A program made the position numbers and the translations under genes. Of a stretch of DNA of 64,000 nt, positions 26,948 to 36,654 are shown one piece after another. The stretch is from Brumimicrobium mesophilum (GTDB taxonomy: Bacteria > Bacteroidota > Bacteroidia > Flavobacteriales_D > Crocinitomicaceae). The notes under the pieces are model-generated. The model made no database searches. It was not told the origin of the DNA and saw only the letters and a list, made by a program, of their open reading frames with translations. Location: the NCBI RefSeq assembly GCF_003025005.1, contig NZ_PVSS01000001.1, forward strand, positions 62,001-126,000. The letters run 5' to 3'. The first letter of the stretch is position 1. Each line of letters begins with the position of its first letter.

Positions 26948-27196
26948 TTTTTTAGCTACTAAGCAGAAATAAAAAGCATCAATTAAAAATAAGTATATAC
27001 GAAGTTAAAATGTTTGCCTAACATTGACATTAAAAATTACATAACTAGTTTATTACTTTTTAGTAACCGTTAAAAACCATTAAATCAAGGTATATTCTAT
27101 CCAAAATTTCATAATCACCTTTGTTAGTTTTTCATAATTCCTTAAATTGTAACTATCATAAATAGTTCATTCAAATTAATAAAAAAACAACAAACA

Positions 27197-27832
27197 ATGG
27201 AAAATAAAAAACAAAGTGTACTCGTCGCTGGAGCATATGGAACCACAGGAAGAATTGTCATCGAATTATTAAAAAATTCTAATAAATATACGCCTGTTGC
27301 TTTAGTTAGAAGACAAGATCAGCAAACTGAATTTGAAAAATATAATGTTTCAACTATTCTAGGAGATTTAGAAAGCGACTTGTCCAACACTATAAAAAAC
27401 GTAGATAAAGCAATTTTCGCAGCAGGTTCAGGAGGAAAAAAAGTAAAGGAAGTTGACCAAGAAGGGGCTAAGCACTTTGCAGATGTTGTAAAGAATGCAG
27501 GCGCCAAGAAATTTGTGATGCTGAGTTCAATGGGAGCTGATAATCCTTCACAAGCGCCAGAACTTCAAGATTATCTAAAAGCAAAACACAATGCTGATGA
27601 ATATTTGAAATCAAGTGGAATTAACTACAGCATTGTTAGACCTGGAGCCTTAAATGATGAAAATGGAACGGGTAAGGTTGAGCTTCAAGAAAGACTTGGA
27701 AAACAAGGTGAAATTTCAAGGTCAGATGTTGCTCAAACTTTGGTTGACTCATTGGAAGATGATGTAAGACACAATCAAACTTTTGAGATTATATCAGGTG
27801 AGACACCCATTTTGGAGACACTGAGAAAGTAA
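27197..27832 (+). CDS. NAD(P)H-binding atypical SDR protein
   Basis: An N-terminal Rossmann loop VLVAGAYGTTGRIV (residues 8-21) is followed by a single-domain fold of 211 residues, like YwnB/YtfG or flavin-reductase-related atypical SDRs. SSMGADNP near 111-118 replaces the usual SDR active-site Ser region. The YxxxK pair of classical SDRs is not in its usual place, which fits the atypical class. It may act as a redox sensor or reductase. A terminator follows about 20 bp after the stop. Confidence 0.87.
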   Translation: MENKKQSVLVAGAYGTTGRIVIELLKNSNKYTPVALVRRQDQQTEFEKYNVSTILGDLESDLSNTIKNVDKAIFAAGSGGKKVKEVDQEGAKHFADVVKNAGAKKFVMLSSMGADNPSQAPELQDYLKAKHNADEYLKSSGINYSIVRPGALNDENGTGKVELQERLGKQGEISRSDVAQTLVDSLEDDVRHNQTFEIISGETPILETLRK

Positions 27833-27853
27833 AATTGAGATAAAATTACGAGG

Positions 27854-27890
27854 AATGTCAACAATTAGTTTTGTTGACATTTTCTTTTTG
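27854..27890 (+). terminator. Rho-independent terminator
   Basis: An 11-bp stem AATGTCAACAA / TTGTTGACATT with a short loop is followed by TTTCTTTTT, just downstream of the atypical SDR gene. Confidence 0.85.
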
Positions 27891-28016
27891 AGAACCGATG
27901 TATAACAAACAAAAAGAACCTATAATTTTAAATTATGAAATAATGTGTTACATTTAATCAATATTGTATTACAATATCAAGAGAAATAAACAGCACTATT
28001 AATTAAATTCAAATCA

Positions 28017-28607
28017 ATGAAAACCCTTTTAAAATTTATCGGAATAGCATTATTGACATTCACCTTCGCTTTTACTGGCGCCAACACCAAAATCATAGTT
28101 ATTGATATTGGTCACGGTGAAAAAGATTCAGGAGCTCAATTCGAAAACATTAGCGAAAAAGATGTGGTTTTGAGTATTGCTAAAAAGATTCAAGAAAACC
28201 ACAGAAACAATTACACTAAGGTATTATTAACTAGAAGTTCTGATGCTTTTCTATCTCTGGAAGATAGGGCTAAAATGATCAATAAATTAAATCCTGAGTT
28301 TGTGATTTCACTACATGCAAATTTACATGAAGATGAAAGTAAAAGTGGAACTGAAATATACATTAGTGAAAACAATAAAGAGATTGAAAAATCTAAGCAA
28401 TTAGCGCAAAATATTGCACAAAGTTTTGACATCGCGAACAGCCAAATTAAGACTGCAAACTTCAAAATCCTTAAAGATGTAAATTGTCCAAGTGCTTTGG
28501 TGGAATTAGGTTTCCTTTCCAATGCAGAAGATAGAAAAATGTTAACTAGCGAAGATGGTCAACTTGATTTTGCAAAAAAAATTCTTAAGGTTATTAATAA
28601 GGATTAG
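28017..28607 (+). CDS. N-acetylmuramoyl-L-alanine amidase (Amidase_3)
   Basis: This exported Zn amidase cleaves peptide stems from peptidoglycan. The signal peptide covers about residues 1-20. The zinc ligands are visible: H33 (DIGHGEKDSGA), E47 (ISEKDVV) and H100 (ISLHAN), with the catalytic E163 in LVELGFLSN. The protein is 196 residues, essentially a bare catalytic domain without binding repeats. The SdpI-like gene follows 32 bp downstream. A cell-envelope role is secure; whether it acts in division or recycling is not known. Confidence 0.93.
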   Translation: MKTLLKFIGIALLTFTFAFTGANTKIIVIDIGHGEKDSGAQFENISEKDVVLSIAKKIQENHRNNYTKVLLTRSSDAFLSLEDRAKMINKLNPEFVISLHANLHEDESKSGTEIYISENNKEIEKSKQLAQNIAQSFDIANSQIKTANFKILKDVNCPSALVELGFLSNAEDRKMLTSEDGQLDFAKKILKVINKD

Positions 28608-28639
28608 AACTACTTGACATCTTTAGAATAACATAAAAC

Positions 28640-29005
28640 ATGTATTTTGAAAACCCACTATTTGTTATTCCAACTTTAACTGGAACGATATTCGTTTTGG
28701 TTGGGATAATAATATTGAAATTCCCTCCAAAAAAGATAAATAGTCTATATGGATATCGAACTTTAAGTGCAATGGAAAATAAAGAAAGATGGGCATTTGC
28801 ACAGGATTATTCTGCTAAAAAAACCGTGAAATTTGGAGCATTATTGACGCTAACCGGATTGATAGGATTAGTTTATTATCCGAATGAAATTATTTCAATG
28901 ATGCTTGGATTAGGTTTAATGACTTTAGCCATAATTATGATAATATTCAGGACCGAGAAAGCAATCAAAATCAAATTTGGAAAAGATAAAACATCTTTAA
29001 AATAA
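28640..29005 (+). CDS. SdpI family membrane protein
   Basis: The 121-residue protein has three hydrophobic segments. A cytoplasmic loop reads NSLYGYRTLSAMENKERWAFA near residues 34-54, the typical SdpI/YhfL-type motif with YGYRT followed by a Trp. The best studied member, B. subtilis SdpI, gives immunity to the SDP toxin and signals to its repressor; most relatives have no known toxin partner, and none is visible here. It is placed 32 bp after the amidase and may share its transcript. Confidence 0.85.
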   Translation: MYFENPLFVIPTLTGTIFVLVGIIILKFPPKKINSLYGYRTLSAMENKERWAFAQDYSAKKTVKFGALLTLTGLIGLVYYPNEIISMMLGLGLMTLAIIMIIFRTEKAIKIKFGKDKTSLK

Positions 29006-29234
29006 GCTATCATTGACTTGTAACCAGCATAAGAAAGATAGTGAATGTAATATCAATGATTTAACTCAAAGGTAAAAGTTGCCATTCAATTAAAACAAAG
29101 TAATGTCTTTAATTCTCACGTATAATATGATTCTTTATCAAACTAGAACAGCTTAAATTCCCTAAATTTGCCTTTTACAACCATCATAGCTTCGATAACT
29201 AATGGTCATTAAATAACATATTCTAAAAATCAAT

Positions 29235-29954
29235 ATGACAACTTTAAATAACAAAAAAGCAATAATCACGGGAGGTGGTAGAGGACTTGGAAAAGCAACT
29301 GCAATTGCATTCGCTAAAGAAGGAATCGATGTTGCAATCACAGGTAGAAATGAAACCGTTTTACAGGAAACTGTTGCTGAAATAAAAGCAATGGGAGTAA
29401 ACGCAATTTATTCTGTTTTTGATGTAAGCAACTATGAAGAAGTTCAAAAAGGAATCAAAGAGATTATTGAGCAACTAGGAGGTGTTGATATTTTGGTAAA
29501 TAACGCTGGAATTGCAGCTTTTGGAACGTTCAACGAAATGGAAGTAAGTCAATGGAGTCAAATAATTCAAACCAATCTTATGGGAATGTATTATGTGACA
29601 AAAGAAGTTCTTCCACATTTAATCGATCAAAATGAAGGTGAAATCATTAATGTTTCATCTACTGCCGGATTAAGTGGAAACGCAAGTACTTCAGCTTATT
29701 CAGCTTCTAAATTTGCAGTAATAGGAATGTCAGAATCTCTAATGAAAGAAGTGCGTAAAAACAACATTAGAGTTTGCACATTAACTCCAAGTACTATTGC
29801 AACTGATATGTCGGTTGAATTAGGAATCGCAATTAAAGAATCTCAAGACAGCGTTTTACAACCTGAAGATTTCGCAGAATTAATTATAGCCGGAATAAAA
29901 TTACCAAAAAGAGCAATGCTGAAAAGCGCTTCTTTATGGTCAACAAATCCATAA
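29235..29954 (+). CDS. Short-chain dehydrogenase, 3-ketoacyl-ACP reductase-like (FabG paralogue)
   Basis: A classical SDR of 239 residues: the cofactor loop TGGGRGLGK at 12-20, the NNAG motif at 89-92, catalytic S141/S142, and Y155 with K159 (YSASK). FabG-like enzymes reduce 3-oxoacyl chains with NADPH, though many act on other ketones. The neighbours give no pathway. It lies 4.6 kb from a carrier-protein cluster that lacks a ketoreductase, so a role there is possible but unproven. A large inverted repeat follows its stop. Confidence 0.9.
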   Translation: MTTLNNKKAIITGGGRGLGKATAIAFAKEGIDVAITGRNETVLQETVAEIKAMGVNAIYSVFDVSNYEEVQKGIKEIIEQLGGVDILVNNAGIAAFGTFNEMEVSQWSQIIQTNLMGMYYVTKEVLPHLIDQNEGEIINVSSTAGLSGNASTSAYSASKFAVIGMSESLMKEVRKNNIRVCTLTPSTIATDMSVELGIAIKESQDSVLQPEDFAELIIAGIKLPKRAMLKSASLWSTNP

Positions 29955-29962
29955 CGGAAGCA

Positions 29963-30076
29963 TAAAATTAGACTCCTTTTAAATAGACATTAGAGGATAG
30001 ATGCACTAATCTCGATGGCTTATCAGGAGCATAGTTTTAACTATTCCTGAGACCAGTAAAAGAAAGTCTAATTTTA
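29963..30076. repeat. Long inverted repeat folding as a three-way junction
   Basis: Outer arms TAAAATTAGACT (29963-29974) and AGTCTAATTTTA (30065-30076) pair perfectly and continue, past a bulge, as CTTTTA/TAAAAG. Inside are two hairpins: ATTAG/CTAAT (29989-30010) and TCAGGA-ATAG / CTAT-TCCTGA (30023-30050). It lies between the SDR stop and the cytosine deaminase start. Possible roles are a terminator, a structured RNA or a small mobile repeat. Confidence 0.65.
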
Positions 30077-30116
30077 TTTCTAACTTGTCACTATACTTTT
30101 ATAAATAATCAAAACT

Positions 30117-30554
30117 ATGGATGAATTTTTCTTAGAAGCAGTAAAAGAGGCAGAAATTGGTATAGCGGAAGGAGGAATTCCTATTGGTTCAGTTTTGGTT
30201 CACAATGGGAAAGTGCTTGGACGTGGACACAATAAAAGGGTTCAAAAAGGAAGCGTGATTTTACATGGTGAAATGGACGCGTTAGAAAACGCAGGAAGAT
30301 TACCCGCTTCAGTTTACAAGGAGTGTGTTTTATACACAACTTTATCACCTTGTCCTATGTGTTCAGGTACAATATTGCTTTATGGAATTCCAAAAGTTGT
30401 GATTGGAGAAAACAAAACTTTTTTAGGTGCCGAAAAACACCTTAAAGAAAATGGTGTTGAAGTAATTGTTCTGGATGACAAAAGATGCAAGGAATTAATG
30501 GATGAATTTATCGCGGAAAACCCAGAATTGTGGAATGAAGACATTGGGGTATAA
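30117..30554 (+). CDS. Cytosine/nucleoside deaminase, fungal Fcy1-like
   Basis: This zinc-dependent deaminase of the CDA fold has the active-site H50-G-E52 (ILHGEMDAL) and C79/C82 (SPCPMCSG). At 145 residues it has the size of yeast cytosine deaminase, and the C-terminus (FIAENPELW followed by NEDIGV) is very like the end of yeast Fcy1, as is the VVIGENKTF segment. Cytosine to uracil salvage is therefore the best guess over guanine or tRNA adenosine deamination. It is monocistronic, with a weak -7 box (TACTTTTA at 30094) just upstream and a long inverted repeat before that. Confidence 0.85.
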   Translation: MDEFFLEAVKEAEIGIAEGGIPIGSVLVHNGKVLGRGHNKRVQKGSVILHGEMDALENAGRLPASVYKECVLYTTLSPCPMCSGTILLYGIPKVVIGENKTFLGAEKHLKENGVEVIVLDDKRCKELMDEFIAENPELWNEDIGV

Positions 30555-30607
30555 TTCTGTTGAAACGCTATAGCAACAATTCTAAATAAACTGATTTCAT
30601 CAGGCAC

Positions 30608-31156
30608 TTAATCGGCTTTCAAAAATTCAATTCCGTAAACAACTGCCAAAGAATCTATTTGCGGTTTACCCAATAATTTTCGCTTTGAAAGAGATGATAT
30701 TTCCGCAAAGAAATTCTCAAAACCCCCAGGAGTTATTGTGTTCATCGTGGTTCCTGTTATTGTATCAATATTCTTAAATGAGTGAGGTTTCCCTTTGGGT
30801 AAATGAACCATATCTCCTTGTTCAGCAATAATAACTTCATCTCCACATGTGAATTCATACCGCCCTTTTACCACATAAAACAATTCATCTTCTCGCGTGT
30901 GAATGTGTTTTGGTGGACCTCCATTTGGTGGTGTTTCCGTTATAATAACAGCGTATTTTCCATTGGAATGATCACTTAAAACTTTCCCTGTAATTCTAGA
31001 ACCTAAAACATGCCATTCGATTCCTTCCTCTGAAGATAAATGCAATGCTTTGTCCTTAGAAATTTCAGAATTATCATTTTGTTGCAGTCCTTCTTTACAA
31101 CTGGAAATCATAACACTGAGTGAGAAAAAGAACATTATTGTAAAACGATATTTCAT
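30608..31156 (-). CDS. Cupin-domain lipoprotein
   Basis: The signal peptide ends with a lipobox at SSC near residue 20. The rest is one conserved cupin barrel: PKHIHTREDELFYVVKG near residues 81-97 holds two His and a Glu metal ligand set, and MVHLPKGKPHSF near 112-123 the third His. It is anchored in a membrane facing the periplasm. Cupins of this type bind a metal and a small ligand; the substrate is unknown. It is convergent with the cytosine deaminase and separate from the following genes. 182 residues. Confidence 0.85.
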   Translation of the reverse strand: MKYRFTIMFFFSLSVMISSCKEGLQQNDNSEISKDKALHLSSEEGIEWHVLGSRITGKVLSDHSNGKYAVIITETPPNGGPPKHIHTREDELFYVVKGRYEFTCGDEVIIAEQGDMVHLPKGKPHSFKNIDTITGTTMNTITPGGFENFFAEISSLSKRKLLGKPQIDSLAVVYGIEFLKAD

Positions 31157-31355
31157 AGTTTCATGTTTTAAGTAAACGGTATATGCAAAAAGTTGGTTGA
31201 TCTATGATCTTAAACCATCTCAAAATTAAGGAAAATATAGTCCCATTTCAAACTAAATATCATCATCTTCCACAAATAAACGCATGAATAATTACGTTTA
31301 TATTAGATGGGGATACTCATTATGATATAAAAAACTGTATAATTGTTTGATTACA

Positions 31356-32285
31356 ATGAAAGAATACTTAAATCTTCAATTCATTCTGCTTAACAGAAAA
31401 ATCGATGAAATTGGTTTACAACCAGTCATGGGATATATTTTAGCTGCTGCTCTATTTTTTGGTTCATCCCTTTATTTATTTTCTAAAACTCCTTACGCAG
31501 ATTATATTTATGCTTTTGTAGTCTTTGGATTAATTTCAAAGTTGAATAATACACAACGAATTGATTTTTTAAAAACTGTTTTTGCAGTGAACAATTACAG
31601 AAAAATCAGAATCACTGAAAATTTAATAATCGCCTTTCCTTTTTTGTTGTATCTCATCTATGAGCAATCATTTATTGTTTCATTTGTTCTTATTTTCGCT
31701 TGTTTTTTTCAATCCATTTTCGATGTCAAAAGCAATTTAAATTTCACTCTTCCTACTCCATTTGGAAAAGTCCCTTTTGAATTTCCTGTAGGTTTTAGAA
31801 AGACTTTTTTAGTTTTTCCAATTGCCTATTTCATCACTTATCAATCCATACAAGTAGAGAATTTTAATCTTGGCATTTTCTCAATATTTTTAATCACAAT
31901 TGTAGTTTTTTCATTTTACGCTAAACCGGAAAATGAAATCTATGTTTGGAATTTTAGCTGCTCTCCCAAACAATTTATATTTAGAAAAATAGGAACAGGA
32001 ATTATGTTTTTATCTTTACTCATCTTTCCAACAACTGCTTCTTTGCTGTTGTTTTTCCAAGAAGAATACACCACAACATTATTTTTTAGTCTTTTGAGTC
32101 TACTGTATATTATTGCTATGATTTTAGCTAAATATTCTGTTTTCCCAAATGCAATGAATTTACCTGAAAGTATTCTTTTGTTGGCCTGTGTGTTTTTCCC
32201 TCCACTACTATTGGCAGTTATTCCACTTTTTTATTTTAAATCTATCACGCAATTAAATCATATTTTAAAAAATGATTCAAATTAA
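31356..32285 (+). CDS. ABC transporter permease-like membrane protein
   Basis: The 309-residue protein has about eight hydrophobic segments and no recognisable soluble domain. I prefer the ATG at 31356 (MKEYLNLQF) over a TTG three codons earlier. Its last 14 bases overlap the ATPase gene, so the two are translationally coupled and probably form one ABC transporter, most likely an exporter. The membrane part is divergent, and I recognise it mainly from context. Substrate unknown. Confidence 0.75.
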   Translation: MKEYLNLQFILLNRKIDEIGLQPVMGYILAAALFFGSSLYLFSKTPYADYIYAFVVFGLISKLNNTQRIDFLKTVFAVNNYRKIRITENLIIAFPFLLYLIYEQSFIVSFVLIFACFFQSIFDVKSNLNFTLPTPFGKVPFEFPVGFRKTFLVFPIAYFITYQSIQVENFNLGIFSIFLITIVVFSFYAKPENEIYVWNFSCSPKQFIFRKIGTGIMFLSLLIFPTTASLLLFFQEEYTTTLFFSLLSLLYIIAMILAKYSVFPNAMNLPESILLLACVFFPPLLLAVIPLFYFKSITQLNHILKNDSN

Positions 32286-32952
32286 AAATTTATCAAAGTC
32301 CTTTGGAAAAAAACATGTTTTAAAAGAAATCAATATCACTTTTGAAAAAGGAAAGGTTTATGGTATTGTTGGTGAAAATGGTTCAGGAAAAACTACGCTA
32401 TTTAGATGTATTGCTGAATTAGAAAAATATAAGGGAAAAATAATTTCAGATTATGATGAACTTAAAAATCATTTAGGACTGCTTTTTACAGACCCATTTT
32501 TCTTTAATAGAATCACTGGAAAAGAATATATTCAACTTCTTTTGAATGCTCGAAAAATAAAAAATACCGATATAAATTCTAAAAATATTTTTGATTTACC
32601 TTTGAATCAATATGCTTCAACTTATTCAACGGGTATGAAGAAGAAATTAGCATTAACAGCTATTTTACTTCAAGAAAATGATGTTTTTATTCTTGATGAA
32701 CCTTTCAATGGTGTAGATATTCATGGCAATATTTTAATCACAGAAATAATCAAAAAACTTAAAGAATTAGGTAAAACGATAATCATATCATCCCATATTT
32801 TCTCAACACTTTCTGAAACTTGTGACGAAATTCATCTATTAAAAAATGGCGAATTTATTAAGCGTGCAACCCCACAAAATTTCGCTGATTTTGAAAATGA
32901 ATTCACTGGAAATAAAGCTGGAGAATTGATCAATAATATGGATCTGAAATAG
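32272..32952 (+). CDS. ABC transporter ATP-binding protein
   Basis: A 226-residue nucleotide-binding domain with Walker A GENGSGKTT near residues 34-42, a signature region STGMKKKLAL near 121-130, and Walker B VFILDEPFNGVD near 142-153. The ABC signature is STGMK rather than LSGGQ, common in CcmA/NatA-type exporters. It overlaps the permease gene by 14 bases. It lacks an extra C-terminal domain and partners with the upstream membrane protein. The downstream gene is convergent, 15 bp away. Confidence 0.93.
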   Translation: MIQIKNLSKSFGKKHVLKEINITFEKGKVYGIVGENGSGKTTLFRCIAELEKYKGKIISDYDELKNHLGLLFTDPFFFNRITGKEYIQLLLNARKIKNTDINSKNIFDLPLNQYASTYSTGMKKKLALTAILLQENDVFILDEPFNGVDIHGNILITEIIKKLKELGKTIIISSHIFSTLSETCDEIHLLKNGEFIKRATPQNFADFENEFTGNKAGELINNMDLK

Positions 32953-32967
32953 AAATTATTATTCATT

Positions 32968-34752
32968 CTACAAATACAGCATCGGTAATAAAATAGAAGC
33001 CAGAATCAATAAAACGATTGACAAAACACCACCAATTATCAAGAAATGTTTGAATTTGTATATTCCTAAACCATAAATAATAGCATTTGTTTGGTAACCC
33101 ATGGGAGTATAAAAACTAAAATTCGCACCAAACATCACAGCATATAATAAAGGTTTTGGATTTAGTCCCATTTTGGCAGAAACCGCAATTACTATTGGCG
33201 CAATAATAATAGCTGTAGCATTATTAGAAACGAAACCACTCATTAACACAGTAAATGCAAATATTATGGAGACCGTGACGGAAGTCGGAACAGACCTTAA
33301 TACAGTATATAAATGTTCAGCTATATAAACATCTGTTCCTGTATTTTTCATTGCAACTCCCAATGGAATCATTCCTGCTAACAAGAAAATCACTTGCCAA
33401 TTGATGCCCGCATAAGCATCTTTCAACTGAACACAGCCCGTAAATAAGCACAAACCAACTCCCAAAAGGCAGCTTTTAAGAATAGAAAAAGTATTCGTTG
33501 CAGCTAGAATGACTACCATCACAATGGCAAGCAAACTAATCAACTTTTTATAAGTTGGTATATAAGGATCTGTGATTACAGTATTAGCAAAAAGAAGATT
33601 ATTGTCTCTGGCGATTTTCTGAATTTCATTTAAATCTCCAGATAGCAACACTCGATTCCCTGGTATTAAATACTTCTTGGAAACGAATTTGTTAAAGTAA
33701 CTACCATGATTTTTAAGCTTTTTATCTCGACTTACTCCTTTAACTTTTACATTATCGGGCAAGCTCGTGTTAAACTCCTCAATTGTCATATTTATGTAAC
33801 GGGAACCTGGTAAAACTATAACTTCATGGTATTCATTTGTTAAATGTTCTTCTATTAAATCTTGATCAACACCCAAGAGACTTACTCCTAAACTTTCGGT
33901 ATGTGTTGTTAGGTCTTCAAGCGTCATATCCAACCATAGAATATCATTTTCCTGTAAAATTTGAGATTGCAAATCAATTTTAAGATGGCGCCTTCCTCTT
34001 TGAATTTTAACTAAACGAATGTTATTTTCACTCCATAAATCAGTTTCATTGGCTTTCTTACCAATTAATTTAGAATCTGATTTAATTTTTACCGCTGTAA
34101 CATATTCGTATTTATTATTACCTGAATCTTCTACAGGTGGTGTTCTAGGCAAAAACTTCTTCGATAAAAGATAAATTATTGGAATTGAAACCAAAAGAAA
34201 GATTGCTCCTGCTGCAGAAAATTCGAAGAAATCAAACCGACCTATTCCTGATTTCCTAGAAATATCCGAAACGATTAAGTTGGTACTGGTTCCCATCAAG
34301 GTACAACTTCCACCTAAAATACCTGCGAAAGAAATGGGAAGTAAAACGCGTGAGCGATCAACCTTTCCTTGTTTATCTAATTCATTTATAAGTTTGATAA
34401 AGATGATTACAACTGCTGTAGTTGCTACAAAGGAAGAAAGAAACCCAACAGTTATCATTAAAAGAGGCAAGAAAAACCAAAGCGGATATTTAGTGATTGG
34501 AATGATTTTCTTAGCCATTAATGCAACAACCCCATTCTTTTCTAAACTAATTGCGATAATCATCAAACACAAAATTGTTAGAACGGCATTGTCTGAAAAT
34601 CCAGAAACCGCTTCTTCAGGAGTTACAATTCCAAAGATTAGTAAACTCACTAAAATAAAGAAAGCGGTTTTATCCACTGTGAACTTCTCACTTGCAAATA
34701 AAGCAAATGCAACAAGTAAAATTCCAATTACGATACCAATTGCTAATGTCAA
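32968..34752 (-). CDS. SLC13/DASS-like permease with two RCK-C (TrkA-C) domains
   Basis: The 594-residue inner-membrane carrier has hydrophobic bundles at both ends (about residues 1-200 and 400-594). Between them are two soluble TrkA-C modules, with recognisable segments around KLIGKKANETDLW and GSRYINMTIEEF. The helical hairpin segment GSCTLMGTSTNLIVSD near residues 148-163 and a second GFVSNNATAIIIAP near 507-520 match the substrate and sodium loops of the SLC13 family. Transport of sulfate, dicarboxylates or similar anions is likely. It is a single gene on the minus strand. Confidence 0.88.
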   Translation of the reverse strand: MTLAIGIVIGILLVAFALFASEKFTVDKTAFFILVSLLIFGIVTPEEAVSGFSDNAVLTILCLMIIAISLEKNGVVALMAKKIIPITKYPLWFFLPLLMITVGFLSSFVATTAVVIIFIKLINELDKQGKVDRSRVLLPISFAGILGGSCTLMGTSTNLIVSDISRKSGIGRFDFFEFSAAGAIFLLVSIPIIYLLSKKFLPRTPPVEDSGNNKYEYVTAVKIKSDSKLIGKKANETDLWSENNIRLVKIQRGRRHLKIDLQSQILQENDILWLDMTLEDLTTHTESLGVSLLGVDQDLIEEHLTNEYHEVIVLPGSRYINMTIEEFNTSLPDNVKVKGVSRDKKLKNHGSYFNKFVSKKYLIPGNRVLLSGDLNEIQKIARDNNLLFANTVITDPYIPTYKKLISLLAIVMVVILAATNTFSILKSCLLGVGLCLFTGCVQLKDAYAGINWQVIFLLAGMIPLGVAMKNTGTDVYIAEHLYTVLRSVPTSVTVSIIFAFTVLMSGFVSNNATAIIIAPIVIAVSAKMGLNPKPLLYAVMFGANFSFYTPMGYQTNAIIYGLGIYKFKHFLIIGGVLSIVLLILASILLPMLYL

Positions 34753-34851
34753 TGTTTTTATTTTTACTTAAATCACCTTATGAATGTAAGATTTATTATG
34801 AAATAAAAAATTAATTCAACAAATAATTGTGAGACGTTGTGACCAAAGAAG

Positions 34852-36654
34852 TCAAGCATCTTCAGTTAACTTCAGTAAGTGGTTTCTTTCAATGTAAAGT
34901 AATTCAGCTGATTCAATCATTTTTAACACAATTTCATTCACGTTAGAGCTGTCATTTGCCAACGATGAAGCCATCACACTTGAAATTTTATGTTCACGAA
35001 TTAAATATTCAAATCTACCGCTCAACAACAAATCGCGCGTTGAAGCAGTTTCTTTAATCTCATCAAGCTTCACCATTGTACTCACTGATTCCGGATTCTT
35101 TTGTAGAATATGAATTTGCCTTAAAGTATGTGCTACAAATTTTCTCATTTTCTCATATTCTTCTTCTATATATTTATTGTCAGAATTAAGATATAATTTC
35201 ACATTCTTATGTAAACCCCGAATATTTTTAATGATTAAAACTTGGTTACGACTTGCATCTTTAACTCTTGCGAATGCGGATAAAATTTTAGGAGTTAATG
35301 CAAATTCACTTTCCGAAAGCGTGGCATATTTAATGATTTTACCGTAAATAATTTTGACTTTAGAATAATACATTTCTTCTACATCAATGTCGTATTCTGA
35401 ATCTTCGTCATCAATAATCTCTTCTATATCAACATCACTCTTTATTGCCTTGGGATCAATAAAAAGCCCTTTGGCTACAATGGTTAACGTCGTTTTTTCA
35501 AATAAATATTTACTTTCATCTAATAAAGCACGAATTGTAGATTGAGGATATTTTAAGATACTTTTATTCAAATACTTGGCTCTGGCAATTTCCATTTTGC
35601 TTTCGCTTTGATCTGGAATCAAACGTTTTAAAAATTTGATAATGTAATGCAGTACAGGCATCATTAGTAGAACACCAATGAGGTTAAATAAGGTATGGAA
35701 AATTGATAATTTTATGGCAAAATTATTTTCATCTACACCTACATTTTCTGCGACAAAGTCTACAAAATCTGCCAATTGAAAAATCAATAGCAAACTCACA
35801 ATTCCAGCAGACAATTTGAATATTACTTGTGCTCCTGCCAGTCTTTTTCCATTGGAATTTGCATTTAATGCACCAAGAATCATTGTGGCCACGTTTCCAA
35901 TATTTGCTCCAACAACTAAAGCTAAAGCATTGAAGTATTCCAACTGAGACGTCTGTAACATAGTCAACACAAGGACAATTACAGCACTCCCGGATTGCAA
36001 AACAATGGTGAGTAAAACACCAATAAAGGCAAACACAAACACCCCCAATAAACCGTCATAAGTAACGCTCGACAAGTCAAATTTATCCTGATAAGTCTCA
36101 AAACCTGTTTGCATAAATTCTATTCCTAGAAAGAAAAAACCTAAACCTGCCATAGCAAAACCAACACCTTTAACAGCCGCATTCTTTTGCAAAACAAACA
36201 GAATTCCAAATGCCAAAATGGGAAAAGCAAAGGAGGCAATGTCGAGCTTAAATCCCAGAGTTGAAACGAGCCATGCGGTTGAAGTTGTTCCTAAATTGGC
36301 ACCAAAAGCGACTGCAATTCCTGATTTAAGTGAAATAAGTCCAGCACTTAAAAAAGAAATTGCAACCACACTAATCAAAGCACTCGATTGCAAAATTGCT
36401 GTTGTGATAAATCCAAAGGTGAATGATCTACTCACACTTTCTGACATTTTTTTAAGCATTCTTTCCATTGGTCCTTGCACAAAAGCATTAAACCCGTCTT
36501 CCAACATGATAATTCCAAACAATAGAATTGCTATTCCAGCAGCGATTTCACTTACATGTGGATGCTTGTAAAAAATCCAAGCCAAAGCAAGAAGCATCAT
36601 TGGAAAAATGAACTTTTTAAGTTTTAAATTAGAAAGTGACGACAGCATACTCAT
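34852..36654 (-). CDS. Na/Pi cotransporter family protein with PhoU-like tail
   Basis: The 600-residue protein resembles NptA/YjbB. Two inverted membrane repeats carry QSS motifs (TTAILQSSALISVV near residues 84-97 and VLQSGSAVIVLVLT near 218-231), and a helical PhoU-like domain of about 220 residues sits at the C-terminus. These transporters move phosphate with sodium. Acidic residues (about 405-425) link the membrane part and the tail. There is a 99-bp gap to the SLC13 gene on the same strand; no pho box could be recognised. Confidence 0.9.
   Translation of the reverse strand: MSMLSSLSNLKLKKFIFPMMLLALAWIFYKHPHVSEIAAGIAILLFGIIMLEDGFNAFVQGPMERMLKKMSESVSRSFTFGFITTAILQSSALISVVAISFLSAGLISLKSGIAVAFGANLGTTSTAWLVSTLGFKLDIASFAFPILAFGILFVLQKNAAVKGVGFAMAGLGFFFLGIEFMQTGFETYQDKFDLSSVTYDGLLGVFVFAFIGVLLTIVLQSGSAVIVLVLTMLQTSQLEYFNALALVVGANIGNVATMILGALNANSNGKRLAGAQVIFKLSAGIVSLLLIFQLADFVDFVAENVGVDENNFAIKLSIFHTLFNLIGVLLMMPVLHYIIKFLKRLIPDQSESKMEIARAKYLNKSILKYPQSTIRALLDESKYLFEKTTLTIVAKGLFIDPKAIKSDVDIEEIIDDEDSEYDIDVEEMYYSKVKIIYGKIIKYATLSESEFALTPKILSAFARVKDASRNQVLIIKNIRGLHKNVKLYLNSDNKYIEEEYEKMRKFVAHTLRQIHILQKNPESVSTMVKLDEIKETASTRDLLLSGRFEYLIREHKISSVMASSLANDSSNVNEIVLKMIESAELLYIERNHLLKLTEDA

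Noticed and set aside
29963-30076. Purine, TPP or THF riboswitch before the deaminase
   Set aside because: The three-way junction lacks the conserved core bases of these classes, and a possible start site lies after it.
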